Part shown: piece by piece, positions 16,478 through 24,419 of the stretch
Numbering within the stretch: position 1 is the first letter of the stretch
Layout of the letters: the number at the start of each line of letters is the position of its first letter
NCBI RefSeq assembly: GCF_047238305.1
Contig: NZ_JBDFMO010000001.1
Location: forward strand, 2,728,001-2,792,000
Direction: 5' to 3'
DNA length: 64,000 bases
DNA from: Ferdinandcohnia sp047238305
Lineage (GTDB): Bacteria > Bacillota > Bacilli > Bacillales > Bacillaceae_L
Position numbers and translations under genes: made by a program
Notes under the pieces: generated by a model
Seen by the model: the letters and a program-made list of their open reading frames with translations, nothing else
Databases searched by the model: none
What the model was told of the DNA's origin: nothing

Positions 16478-16514
16478 GTTCATTATAAGAAACAATTAAT
16501 TCTTTATAAAGTTA
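16478..16514. promoter_or_regulatory. slrR-like promoter with two SinR-type boxes
   Basis: Box 1 GTTCATTATAAGAAAC (16478-16493) and box 2 ATTCTTTATAAAGTTA (16499-16514). On the minus strand TATAAT lies inside box 1 and a TTTATA -35 inside box 2 with a 17-bp spacer, so a bound repressor would cover the whole promoter. Confidence 0.6.
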
Positions 16515-16562
16515 TAAAATAGTACGTAAAACGGAGAAATAGTAAGATAACAAGCGATAAAT

Positions 16563-16578
16563 GTTCTTTATTAAGAAA
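16563..16578. promoter_or_regulatory. SinR-type operator
   Basis: GTTCTTTATTAAGAAA, arms match the SinR consensus GTTCTYT and its complement. The same 16-mer occurs before lasso gene B1 (53635). Lies between the divergent slrR-like and zinc-ribbon genes. Confidence 0.7.
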
Positions 16579-16636
16579 ATACCGCTGATTTTGATATTTT
16601 TAAAAGTTAGTACTAATGGGCTATACTTTGAAAAAA

Positions 16637-16652
16637 ATCTCTTATAAAGAAC
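16637..16652. promoter_or_regulatory. SinR-type operator upstream of zinc-ribbon gene
   Basis: ATCTCTTATAAAGAAC, just downstream of a possible -10 TATACT (16622-16627, -35 TTTAAA). It would block the start of the 16700 transcript. Confidence 0.6.
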
Positions 16653-16699
16653 AAAAAAGGACATCTTTAAAAATTGCTACTATGAAAGGACTTTGATCT

Positions 16700-16900
16700 A
16701 TGTATAAAAAAACTTGTGATAGATGTTTCAGGTCATCCTTCAGTGCTACTAATATCGGAAAGTGGCTGTGTCCTGTATGCCAAAAAGATTTGTCTGGTCT
16801 TAAAGCAAGGGATGCTGAAGCCGATAGCTTCAAAAGCTTTACTTTTACTGATATCAAAATACAGGGTCGTTCAAATACCGTAATAGAAAAATACATATAA
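16700..16900 (+). CDS. Small zinc-ribbon protein
   Basis: 66 residues with two CxxC knuckles, KTCDRCF at 5-9 and WLCPVCQKDL at 23-27, typical of a zinc ribbon; the C-terminal half (SFKSFTFTDIKIQ) has no recognised fold. Function unknown. It is divergent from the slrR-like gene with SinR-type boxes in the shared upstream region, so it probably belongs to the biofilm regulon. The ribosome site GAAAGGAC is moderate. It could also be a transcription or translation accessory factor; nothing in the sequence decides this. Confidence 0.6.
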   Translation: MYKKTCDRCFRSSFSATNIGKWLCPVCQKDLSGLKARDAEADSFKSFTFTDIKIQGRSNTVIEKYI

Positions 16901-17047
16901 AATTTGCTTATTACCAAGGATTTCCTATGACCATTATTGACATTAAGGGAATCCTATTTGAAATGTTATTTTTTCAGGGTTCTTAATAATGAAAATGGAA
17001 TGCGTGAATTTTTGTATCATATATATTAAATATTTAATAATATTCTA

Positions 17048-17100
17048 TTGTTCAAAAAGTCAAATCATGCTATAGTTCAAATATGTACTTTATTAAGAAC
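17048..17100 (+). promoter_or_regulatory. Promoter with SinR-type operator at the transcript start of the third regulator
   Basis: TTGTTC (17048-17053), 17-bp spacer, TATAGT (17071-17076), then operator GTACTTTATTAAGAAC at 17085-17100, just after the predicted transcription start near 17083. This makes an ATG at 17083 unusable as translation start. Confidence 0.65.
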
Positions 17101-17139
17101 GTAAGTGCACATACAAATGTAAGGAGATTTATATTATCT

Positions 17140-17490
17140 ATGGGAAAAAAGCATATCGGTGTTCAAATTAAGACGTTGAGACTCCAACACGGTCATACCT
17201 TGAAGGAATTAGGAGAAGAAATTGACTTTAATTACAGTAATCTTTCCAAAATTGAAAGGGGTATTCGTAAGCCAACTGTCGAGTTTCTAGAAAGGCTCAC
17301 AAACTATTATAAGGTTGATATCTCTTATTTTTTTGATGTAGACAGTAAGGATCCAAACAATAGGGTTGCGATGGATATGGATTGGTTTATGTTATCACAA
17401 GAAATGAAAAGTAAGAATGTTACTTTTGAAGAATTAAAAGCAATGGCAGACACAATAGCAAAGATAAAAAGCTATAATACACTAAAGTGA
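17140..17490 (+). CDS. XRE-family transcriptional regulator upstream of eps
   Basis: 116-residue regulator. Helix-turn-helix: IGVQIKTLRLQHGHTLKELG, EEIDFNYSNLSKIERGIRKP, TVEFLERL. The C-terminal part MDMDWFMLSQEMKSKNVTFE with ELKAM resembles the SinI/SinR helical hook, so it may join SinR-family heterodimers; this is inference. The start at 17140 (MGKKHIG) is chosen because the predicted transcript begins near 17083; AAGGAG lies 13 bases upstream, a rather long spacing. Controlled by its own SinR-type operator and lies just before the eps promoter, where B. subtilis has no such gene. Confidence 0.75.
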   Translation: MGKKHIGVQIKTLRLQHGHTLKELGEEIDFNYSNLSKIERGIRKPTVEFLERLTNYYKVDISYFFDVDSKDPNNRVAMDMDWFMLSQEMKSKNVTFEELKAMADTIAKIKSYNTLK

Positions 17491-17518
17491 AAAGTAGTTC
17501 GAATTTACCAAAAATTAG

Positions 17519-17547
17519 TTGACATGTTCTTTATGGAGAACTAAAAT
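17519..17547 (+). promoter_or_regulatory. eps operon promoter with SinR-type operator filling the spacer
   Basis: Consensus -35 TTGACA (17519-17524) and -10 TAAAAT (17542-17547) with a 17-bp spacer; the operator GTTCTTTATGGAGAAC occupies 17526-17541, all but one base of that spacer. A SinR-type dimer here would exclude RNA polymerase. In B. subtilis SinR also represses eps. Confidence 0.8.
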
Positions 17548-17568
17548 AGGGATATAGTTATAGTTTTC

Positions 17569-17598
17569 CGAATTGAACAATTCGAAATTTTTTATCGA
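17569..17598 (+). other. Hairpin in the eps leader
   Basis: CGAATTG-AA-CAATTCG followed by AAATTTTTT; a weak terminator-like structure between the eps promoter and the second operator, possibly an attenuator. Confidence 0.35.
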
Positions 17599-17604
17599 AT
17601 AGAA

Positions 17605-17620
17605 GTTCTTAATAAAGAAA
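17605..17620. promoter_or_regulatory. Second SinR-type operator of eps
   Basis: GTTCTTAATAAAGAAA in the eps leader, 36 bases before the GTG of epsA; the identical 16-mer occurs before the lasso kinase gene (50659). Confidence 0.7.
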
Positions 17621-17655
17621 ATTTTAAACGTGAAAAATATAAAGTAGGTGGATTT

Positions 17656-18396
17656 GTGAGAACTAATAAAAATATTAACAATTATAATTCTTTAGAACAA
17701 ATTTCAACAAAGGAAATAGATATAAAGCATATATTTTTAATAATAAGGAATAGATTTTGGGTAATTGTAGTTTTTTCTATAATCGCAATTATGGGGGGAT
17801 ACTTTTATTTAAGTAATTTTCATACACTACTCTACAATTCATCAACTAGAATAATACTTGATGCCCAACCCGACTATATCAGAACCCTACAAGTTATTAT
17901 CAGAGATCCAGCAGTTTTAGAAGGTGTTATAGAAGAGCTTAACTTAAATAAATCACCTGAAGGATTAGCAGGACAAATTAAAGTTGACAGTATCGATGGT
18001 TCTCAAGTAATAAAAATAAATGTTGTTGATACTAATCCAAAAATGGCAGCAAATATTGCAAATAGTACAGCTACTGTCTTCAAACGTGAAATTGCTACAA
18101 TACTAGATTTTAATGGAGTTACAATTTTGTCTAATGCAAAAGTTGAACCCTTTCCTATAAATGATAACAAGTTAAGAACATTAATATTAGGGATCATTGT
18201 TGGCATTGTGGTTGGTGTAGGCTTTATATTCTTATTGGAATCTCTTGATAATACACTTAAAACTGATGAAGAAATCCAGTCAATTCTTGGAATTCCAGTA
18301 TTAGGTAGTGTTTCAAAAATTAATAAAAAAAATACACTAAGGAAAAAAATAAAACTAAATAAAATTAAATTAAAGGGTGAAACAATTGATTCATAA
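17656..18396 (+). CDS. epsA: Wzz-type chain-length regulator / BY-kinase modulator EpsA
   Basis: 246-residue membrane protein of the Wzz/CapA family that sets polysaccharide chain length and activates the partner tyrosine kinase. Two membrane spans frame an extracellular loop: FWVIVVFSIIAIMGGYFYL (about 35-53) and LRTLILGIIVGIVVGVGFIF (about 176-195). The typical pre-TM2 motif is present as VEPFPINDNKL, a proline-containing segment. The cytoplasmic tail has LKTDEEIQSILGIPVLGSV and a basic end. GTG start with AGTAGGTGG upstream. First gene of the large eps operon; overlaps epsB. Confidence 0.88.
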   Translation: MRTNKNINNYNSLEQISTKEIDIKHIFLIIRNRFWVIVVFSIIAIMGGYFYLSNFHTLLYNSSTRIILDAQPDYIRTLQVIIRDPAVLEGVIEELNLNKSPEGLAGQIKVDSIDGSQVIKINVVDTNPKMAANIANSTATVFKREIATILDFNGVTILSNAKVEPFPINDNKLRTLILGIIVGIVVGVGFIFLLESLDNTLKTDEEIQSILGIPVLGSVSKINKKNTLRKKIKLNKIKLKGETIDS

Positions 18397-19045
18397 TTTG
18401 CAAAAAAATAAAGTTGGAAAAAGGAAAATGTTAGCAACACATTTATATCCTGATTCATATATATCTGAACAATATAGAACAATTCGTACTAATATACAAT
18501 TTATTAATGGTATTAAAAAAAATCAATCTATTTTAGTTACCTCACCTGAAATTAAAGAAGGGAAATCGATTACATCTATAAACCTTGCTATATCACTTGC
18601 ACAACAAAAGGAGCGTGTTTTATTAATTGATTCAAATTTGAAAAACCCATCTATACATACCGCATTTAATATAAATAATTCATTCGGTCTAACTGATATA
18701 TTAAAGGGAACTCTTTCACTTGAGGAAACGATTGTAAAAACTGAAATCGCTAGATTAGAGTTATTAACAAGTGGACAATTATCCTATAATTCTTCTGAAT
18801 TAATTGGTTCAAGGGCAATGTTTGATTTACTTAAAATGGTTGTAAATAAATATGATATTGTACTAATTGACTCACCTCCAATCTTAAAATCATCAGATAC
18901 AAAAATACTTTCAAATTTATGTGATGGTGTAGTACTAGTTATTAAAAGTGGAAAGACAGAAACAAATAAAGCAATTGAAACAAAAAGGTTATTAGAAATA
19001 GCAAAGGCTAGAATAATTGGAGTGGTCATAAATAGTATTAAATAA
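18386..19045 (+). CDS. epsB: BY-kinase EpsB
   Basis: Cytosolic bacterial tyrosine kinase (CpsD/CapB type) that partners EpsA in exopolysaccharide assembly. Walker A is SPEIKEGKSITSINLA (normally PGEGKS/T; here K replaces the first G region but GKS is kept), Walker A' is VLLIDSNLKNPS, and Walker B is IVLIDSPP. EQYRTIRTNIQF is the family's N-terminal oligomerisation motif. The usual tyrosine-rich C-terminal cluster is missing; the protein ends GVVINSIK. Start uncertain: GTG 18377 overlaps the Shine-Dalgarno AAAGGGTG, so TTG 18386 is preferred. Confidence 0.85.
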   Translation: MIHNLQKNKVGKRKMLATHLYPDSYISEQYRTIRTNIQFINGIKKNQSILVTSPEIKEGKSITSINLAISLAQQKERVLLIDSNLKNPSIHTAFNINNSFGLTDILKGTLSLEETIVKTEIARLELLTSGQLSYNSSELIGSRAMFDLLKMVVNKYDIVLIDSPPILKSSDTKILSNLCDGVVLVIKSGKTETNKAIETKRLLEIAKARIIGVVINSIK

Positions 19046-19063
19046 AATAATTTTTATTTTTTT

Positions 19064-19079
19064 GTTCGTTATAAAGAAA
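19064..19079. promoter_or_regulatory. SinR-type operator between epsB and the EAR RNA
   Basis: GTTCGTTATAAAGAAA, 14 of 16 bases fit the box; a further half-site GTTCTTA follows at 19085. It may add control inside the operon. Confidence 0.5.
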
Positions 19080-19099
19080 ATGACGTTCTTAATTTTCGA

Positions 19100-19215
19100 T
19101 ATTAATTGGTGATGTCTCCTTACCACTATAAATCGGAGGCACTCGGTCATGCTGTGGGTTAACAACCTTAGACGCAAGTCGTCGATAGTGTGGTGTGAGG
19201 GCGGGTTAGATGCCC
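19100..19215 (+). ncRNA. EAR element (epsC RNA motif)
   Basis: Structured, GC-richer stretch between epsB and epsC, exactly where the eps-associated RNA lies in B. subtilis. It begins ATTGGTGATG and ends GTGTGGTGTGAGG followed by a small GGGCGGGTTAGATGCCC hairpin. EAR acts as a processive antiterminator, allowing RNA polymerase to read to the end of a very long operon. The same start and end motifs recur in a second element at 37950. The call rests on position and partial motif likeness; a covariance-model search would settle it. Confidence 0.7.
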
Positions 19216-19230
19216 ATTTTAAATTATATT

Positions 19231-19266
19231 TTACCTATGTGTTTTTGTGAAAAATCATATAGGTAA
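19231..19266 (+). other. Hairpin after EAR
   Basis: Long stem TTACCTATGTG.TTTTT / AAAAATCATATAGGTAA just downstream of the EAR and before a small gene; no T-run, possibly a processing or stabilising structure. Confidence 0.4.
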
Positions 19267-19293
19267 GATAGTAATTTTAAAGGAGTGTGCAAA

Positions 19294-19446
19294 TTGCGTG
19301 AAATTAATCATTATCCGAAATCAATAAAGAAAGCAATTAGATATATAAAACAAGAAGCAAACAAGGAACAATTAGCGGAAATCAAGCGGATTATAGAAAG
19401 TGCAATAAAAAGGCGGTCATATATACTAGAAAAATTAAAGGATTAA
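19294..19446 (+). CDS. Small basic helical protein in the eps operon
   Basis: 50 residues from TTG 19294, preceded by AAAGGAGTG. The sequence (MREINHYPKSIKKAIRYIKQ start, RRSYILEKLKD end) is strongly basic and almost entirely helical. I do not recognise a family. It sits between the EAR and epsC, 24 bases before epsC. The good ribosome site and tight spacing support a real gene. Confidence 0.55.
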   Translation: MREINHYPKSIKKAIRYIKQEANKEQLAEIKRIIESAIKRRSYILEKLKD

Positions 19447-19470
19447 TGTGGTAAGAAAGGAGGAGAGAAA

Positions 19471-21300
19471 TTGACGTATCGACAGAGAATTTCATTATTT
19501 ATTTTTATTGATTCAATTATCGTGCTATCGTGTATCTTTTTTAGCCACTTTTTAGTAGATGCTAGGTTTTCAGTTTTTACATTGTTAACTGTTTTCATTT
19601 ATATGTCATTTTTAATTAGTCATCATATTTTTGCACACCAATTCAAGCTATATAAAAAAGCTTGGGAATATGCAAGTATTGGCGAACTAGTCATCATTGC
19701 AAAGTCCGTTACGGCTACAGTAATATTAGCAGCCATCATGCAATTTGTTTTGAATCATGAGATTTATACTCGTTTTCTTACTGTTACCTGGATGCTCCTC
19801 GTGTTATTCATAGGAGGAACAAGATTTTGCTGGAGAATCTATCGTGACACCTATATAAAAAAGAATGATCATCGCAATCGAACACTTATTATAGGAGCGG
19901 GTGCAGCAGGCACAATGGTAGTGAGACAAATCAAAAATAACAATGAATCCGAACTCATACCAATTGGATTTATAGACGATAATGTGAAGAAACAAAATCT
20001 TGATATATTGGGTATTCCAGTGTTAGGTGGAATTGAAAGTATCGAGGAAGTAGTAAGAGAAAAAAATATTGCAAATATCATTATTGCAATTCCTTCACTA
20101 AATAAAAAAGAACTTAATAATATTTTTCAGGAATGTGCAAAAACAAAAGCCAAAACACAAATTCTTCCTATGCTTGAAGACTTAATTACCGGTAAGGTAG
20201 CAGTTAATCAGTTCAGAGATGTGCAGGTGGAAGACCTATTAGGAAGGCATCCTGTCGAGCTTGATACGGAGAGTATTTCTGACTATATAACCAATAAGGT
20301 GGTTCTTGTGACTGGAGCAGGAGGTTCAATAGGTTCAGAGATTTGTAGACAGGTAGCGAAGTTTAAACCAAAACAGCTTATTTTACTAGGACATGGTGAA
20401 AACAGTATTTATACAATCGAGCTTGAATTAAATGAAACCGATCAAGATAAAAAAATAACCATAACAACTGAGATTGCAGATGTTCAAGATAAACAAAAAA
20501 TGTTGGACGTGATGAGTACCTATCAACCTGATGTTGTTTATCACGCGGCAGCACATAAGCATGTACCACTAATGGAGAGGAATCCGGAAGAAGCCATTAA
20601 AAACAACATCATTGGAACAAAAAATGTGGCTGAAGCTGCTGACTGGTGTGGTGTACATACATTTGTAATGGTTTCAACTGATAAAGCAGTTAACCCAACA
20701 AGTGTGATGGGAGCGACAAAAAAACTAGCTGAAATGATCGTTCAAAATATGGGGCAAAGAAGTAAAACAAAATTTGTTGCAGTTCGTTTTGGAAATGTGT
20801 TAGGTAGTCGTGGGAGTGTTATCCCTCTTTTTAAAAGACAAATTACTAAAGGTGGGCCAGTAACAGTAACCCATCCGGAAATGGTTCGGTATTTCATGAC
20901 CATTCCAGAAGCATCAAGGTTAGTCATTCAGGCAGGTGCTTTGGCACAAGGTGGAGAAATTTTTGTTCTTGATATGGGGGATCCCGTTAAGATTGTTGAT
21001 TTAGCGAAAAATTTAATAAAACTATCAGGATATTCTGTTGATGAAATCGGAATAGAGTTCTCAGGAATGAGACCTGGTGAGAAACTGTTTGAAGAACTAT
21101 TGAAGGACAATGAAGTCCATGACACGCAGGTTTATCCAAATATATATGTAGGAAAAACAGCAGAGCTTTATATAGAAGAAATTGAAAAAATAATTTCAAC
21201 CTTTAGCAGTTTAACAAAGCAAGAGATCCGGGAGCAGCTAGTAAGCTTGGCAAATAGAACGCCACTCCCTCAAAAACGATTAATGTCCATTCAAGGTTAA
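19471..21300 (+). CDS. epsC: UDP-sugar 4,6-dehydratase, membrane bound, EpsC
   Basis: 609-residue CapD/PglF/FlaA1-type enzyme that converts UDP-GlcNAc to the 4-keto-6-deoxy sugar, the first step to bacillosamine-type sugars. Four N-terminal membrane spans, a first Rossmann domain (IIGAGAAGTMVVRQI), then the catalytic SDR domain with NAD motif VTGAGGSIGSEI (about residue 276). The catalytic set is Thr in VSTDKAVNP and Met-x3-Lys in SVMGATKKLAE, the usual Tyr-to-Met variant of this subfamily. TTG start with AAAGGAGGAGA upstream. It probably feeds the EpsN-like aminotransferase at 28.7 kb and the EpsM/NeuD-like acyltransferase at 45.0 kb. Confidence 0.93.
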   Translation: MTYRQRISLFIFIDSIIVLSCIFFSHFLVDARFSVFTLLTVFIYMSFLISHHIFAHQFKLYKKAWEYASIGELVIIAKSVTATVILAAIMQFVLNHEIYTRFLTVTWMLLVLFIGGTRFCWRIYRDTYIKKNDHRNRTLIIGAGAAGTMVVRQIKNNNESELIPIGFIDDNVKKQNLDILGIPVLGGIESIEEVVREKNIANIIIAIPSLNKKELNNIFQECAKTKAKTQILPMLEDLITGKVAVNQFRDVQVEDLLGRHPVELDTESISDYITNKVVLVTGAGGSIGSEICRQVAKFKPKQLILLGHGENSIYTIELELNETDQDKKITITTEIADVQDKQKMLDVMSTYQPDVVYHAAAHKHVPLMERNPEEAIKNNIIGTKNVAEAADWCGVHTFVMVSTDKAVNPTSVMGATKKLAEMIVQNMGQRSKTKFVAVRFGNVLGSRGSVIPLFKRQITKGGPVTVTHPEMVRYFMTIPEASRLVIQAGALAQGGEIFVLDMGDPVKIVDLAKNLIKLSGYSVDEIGIEFSGMRPGEKLFEELLKDNEVHDTQVYPNIYVGKTAELYIEEIEKIISTFSSLTKQEIREQLVSLANRTPLPQKRLMSIQG

Positions 21301-21314
21301 AGGAGAGTAAAGAA

Positions 21315-22193
21315 ATGAAGGTAAGAAAAGCAATCATACCAGCTGCTGGTCTAGGAACAAGATTTCTTCCAGCAACAAAAGCAATGCCAAAAGAAATGCT
21401 CCCAATTGTCGATAAACCGACAATTCAATATATCATTGAGGAAGCAGTCGAATCAGGAATTGAAGATATCATTATTGTTACAGGAAAAGGAAAACGTGCA
21501 ATAGAGGATCACTTTGATCACTCATTTGAGCTCGAACAAAACCTTTTCGATAAAGGAAAGTTTGAGCTGTTAGATGAGGTGCAAAAGGCATCAAAACTAG
21601 TTGATATTCACTATATCCGTCAAAAAGAACCAAAAGGATTAGGTCATGCAATCTGGTGTGCGCGTAAGTTTATCGGAAATGAACCGTTTGCTGTTTTACT
21701 AGGTGACGATATTGTATCAGCAGAAAAACCATGCTTGAAACAGATGATTGAGCAATATGAGCGCTACAATGCATCAATCCTAGGGGTTCAAACAGTTCCA
21801 GAAAAAGAGGTTCATCGTTATGGAATTGTCGATGGAAACCAACATGGTGAACGTTTTTATAGTGTGAATCATCTTGTTGAAAAGCCAAGTCAAGAAGATG
21901 CACCTTCAAATTTAGCAATCATGGGGCGCTATATTCTAAATCCTAGAATCTTTGAAATCCTTGAAAATCAACAGCCGGGAGCGGGTGGAGAAATTCAATT
22001 GACCGATGCAATTGCTGGTTTGAATCAGTTTGAAGCTGTTTATGCATACGACTTTGAGGGAACGCGATATGATGTTGGGGAGAAGTTGGGGTTTATTCAA
22101 ACAACGCTGGAATTTGCGTTAAAAAGAGAGGACCTAAAAGTAGAGCTTCTCGATTATCTAAAGGATATCATGAATAAAGAGTTGGTGAAATGA
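21315..22193 (+). CDS. galU: UTP-glucose-1-phosphate uridylyltransferase
   Basis: 292-residue nucleotidyltransferase making UDP-glucose from UTP and glucose-1-phosphate. N-terminal signature AAGLGTRFLPATKAMPKEML and metal-site LLGDDIV are present, with the later GRYILNP and AGGEIQLTDAI. GtaB/YtdA-type. Here it supplies UDP-glucose, and through galE UDP-galactose, to the eps pathway. Not part of the B. subtilis eps operon, so an added gene. Stop overlaps the next start. Confidence 0.92.
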   Translation: MKVRKAIIPAAGLGTRFLPATKAMPKEMLPIVDKPTIQYIIEEAVESGIEDIIIVTGKGKRAIEDHFDHSFELEQNLFDKGKFELLDEVQKASKLVDIHYIRQKEPKGLGHAIWCARKFIGNEPFAVLLGDDIVSAEKPCLKQMIEQYERYNASILGVQTVPEKEVHRYGIVDGNQHGERFYSVNHLVEKPSQEDAPSNLAIMGRYILNPRIFEILENQQPGAGGEIQLTDAIAGLNQFEAVYAYDFEGTRYDVGEKLGFIQTTLEFALKREDLKVELLDYLKDIMNKELVK

Positions 22194-23377
22194 ATATGAA
22201 CGAAGGCACAAAAAAGAAGGTGTTATTTGTTGCTACGGTCGATTATCATTTCAAAAGCTTTCATTTACCATATTTAAAATGGTTTAAAGAACAAGGCTGG
22301 GAAGTTCATATTGCTGCTAATGGCAATCTTGAACTTCCTTTTGTTTCGAAAAAATACAATATCCCAATCCAGCGATCACCAGTTAATGTTAAAAATATTG
22401 GGGTGTTCAAAGAGTTAAAGGCAATAATTAATGAAAATAACTACAATATCATTCATTGTCATACACCAATGGGGGGCGTACTTGGCCGACTAGCTGCACG
22501 ACAAGCACGAAAAAATGGAACAAAAGTGATTTACACAGCACACGGTTTTCATTTTTGTAAGGGATCCCCACTAGTTAATTGGGTATTATATTATCCAATT
22601 GAAAGAATATTAGCTTCAAATACAGACTGTCTTATAACGATAAATTCCGAGGACAATGAGCTTGCCAGAAGACACCATTTTAAAGCAGGATTTATCGATC
22701 ATGTACATGGGGTAGGGGTAGATCTTGATAAGTACAAACCAGTGGATTCAATTCGACGAAATGTACTGAGGCGTGTAAATGAATACAATCCTAATCATTT
22801 CATTATGTTTTATGCGGCGGAATTTAACAAAAACAAAAACCAGAAACTACTCATCCAAGCCTTAGCAAAAATAAAAAAAGACATCCCAAATGCACGGCTT
22901 TTATTAGCTGGTGAAGGTCCATTATTACAGGAATGTAAAGATTTATCCTTGGAATTGGGAGTATTTGGTATGGTTCAATTTTTAGGCTTCCGAAACGATA
23001 TTGAATTATTACTAAAGATGAGTGATATCGCTGTAGCATCTAGCTTACGGGAAGGATTACCGGTAAATGTAATGGAAGCAATGGCCTGTGGATTACCTGT
23101 TGTTGCAATTGAAAACAGAGGACATAAAGAACTGGTCTACAACCATGAGAATGGATGGATAGTTGACCAAAATGACATTGAGACATTTTCTGTCAAGCTA
23201 AAGGAATTAGGAACGAATGAGTATATTCGAAATAAACTTGGTAAGGCAAGTAGAGCTATAATGGAAAATAAATATGGCGTTGAAAGTGTGCTAGATCAGT
23301 TGATTGGGATTTATAGTAGATACATGCAGGAGGATATTGATGAAACCCAAAATCAGTATAATCGTGCCTATTTATAA
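22190..23377 (+). CDS. epsD: Glycosyltransferase family 4, EpsD-like
   Basis: 395-residue GT-B enzyme. N-terminal domain begins VLFVATVDYHFKSFHLPYLK and contains YTAHGFHFCKG, the typical EpsD/PglA acceptor-side motif. The C-terminal domain has the E-x7-E site in SLREGLPVNVMEAMACGLPV. Probably adds the second sugar to the undecaprenyl-linked sugar at the inner membrane face. ATG overlaps the galU stop by four bases. Confidence 0.85.
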   Translation: MNMNEGTKKKVLFVATVDYHFKSFHLPYLKWFKEQGWEVHIAANGNLELPFVSKKYNIPIQRSPVNVKNIGVFKELKAIINENNYNIIHCHTPMGGVLGRLAARQARKNGTKVIYTAHGFHFCKGSPLVNWVLYYPIERILASNTDCLITINSEDNELARRHHFKAGFIDHVHGVGVDLDKYKPVDSIRRNVLRRVNEYNPNHFIMFYAAEFNKNKNQKLLIQALAKIKKDIPNARLLLAGEGPLLQECKDLSLELGVFGMVQFLGFRNDIELLLKMSDIAVASSLREGLPVNVMEAMACGLPVVAIENRGHKELVYNHENGWIVDQNDIETFSVKLKELGTNEYIRNKLGKASRAIMENKYGVESVLDQLIGIYSRYMQEDIDETQNQYNRAYL

Positions 23378-24407
23378 TATGGAAAGGTACCTTGAAAGAT
23401 GTTTAAACAGTCTTTTATCTCAAACATTTACAGATTTTGATGTAATTGCAGTAGACGATGGGTCAACAGATAGAAGTTTAGAGATTTTAAAAAATTATGC
23501 AAAGAAAGATAACCGTATCTCTGTGGTGTCAAAACCAAATGGTGGTGTATCATCGGCGCGAAATAAAGGAATAAGTATAGCAAATGGTCAGTACATAGGA
23601 TTCGTTGATCCAGATGATTGGGTCGATCGAGATATGTATGAATCTATGTATAGTGTAGCTTCTAAAGAGAATATTGATATAGTAATGTGTTCGTATATGC
23701 GGGAGTTTGGAAACCATTCAAAACAAAAGGTCTACAATGTTCCCGAAAAGGTATTGTATTTCGGTGAAGAAGTAAAAGAAAATATAACAAGACGTTTAGT
23801 CGGGCCATTACAAGAAGAAATAGCAAATCCAGAATTACTCGACGCATGGGGGACTGTTTGGTCAAAACTATATAAGTCGGAAATCATTAAGGAAAATAAT
23901 ATATGTTTCCAGGATTTAAAAGAAATTGGCAGTAATGAGGATACATTATTTAATATTGAAGCTACCTTTTACGCAAACTCTTTTATTTTTTTAAACAAAC
24001 CCTTTTATCATTATTGGCGAGCAAATGATACTTCAGTTACAACAGTTTATAAGCCAGAATTACTAAAACAATTTAAAACACTCTATACTAAAATGGAGGC
24101 TTTTTTGATTGAGAAAAATACGGATTATATCTTCCACGAGGCATTAAATAATAGAATCTGTCTCAATACATTGGGTATTGGTCTTAATACTGTCAGTAAA
24201 GGAAACAAGGAATCTTTTATTGCGAAAAATAAAAATCTGCATTCAATTTTAAATGATTATAAAATTAAACAATCATTCAATTCATTTGACTTAAAGTACT
24301 TTTCACCTTTATGGAAGGTATTTTTTTATTTTGCAAAAATACGTTTTACTTTGGGATTTTACTTTATGGTCTCAGCAATCGATATATTACGGAAGGTTGT
24401 AAGATAG
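23340..24407 (+). CDS. epsE: Glycosyltransferase family 2, EpsE-like
   Basis: 355-residue GT-A enzyme starting MKPKISIIVPIYNMERYLER. UDP-sugar motifs AVDDGSTDRS and the DXD FVDPDDWVD are intact. B. subtilis EpsE is both a glycosyltransferase and a flagellar clutch and has about 278 residues; this one has a longer C terminus, so clutch function cannot be assumed. Start at 23340 after GGAGG; overlaps the end of epsD by 38 bases. Confidence 0.82.
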   Translation: MKPKISIIVPIYNMERYLERCLNSLLSQTFTDFDVIAVDDGSTDRSLEILKNYAKKDNRISVVSKPNGGVSSARNKGISIANGQYIGFVDPDDWVDRDMYESMYSVASKENIDIVMCSYMREFGNHSKQKVYNVPEKVLYFGEEVKENITRRLVGPLQEEIANPELLDAWGTVWSKLYKSEIIKENNICFQDLKEIGSNEDTLFNIEATFYANSFIFLNKPFYHYWRANDTSVTTVYKPELLKQFKTLYTKMEAFLIEKNTDYIFHEALNNRICLNTLGIGLNTVSKGNKESFIAKNKNLHSILNDYKIKQSFNSFDLKYFSPLWKVFFYFAKIRFTLGFYFMVSAIDILRKVVR

Positions 24408-24419
24408 GAGGATATATTT

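Noticed and set aside
18003..18482. 159-codon minus-strand frame over epsA-epsB
   Set aside because: Antisense to two well-supported eps genes; low-complexity Phe/Ile/Leu composition typical of AT-rich shadows.
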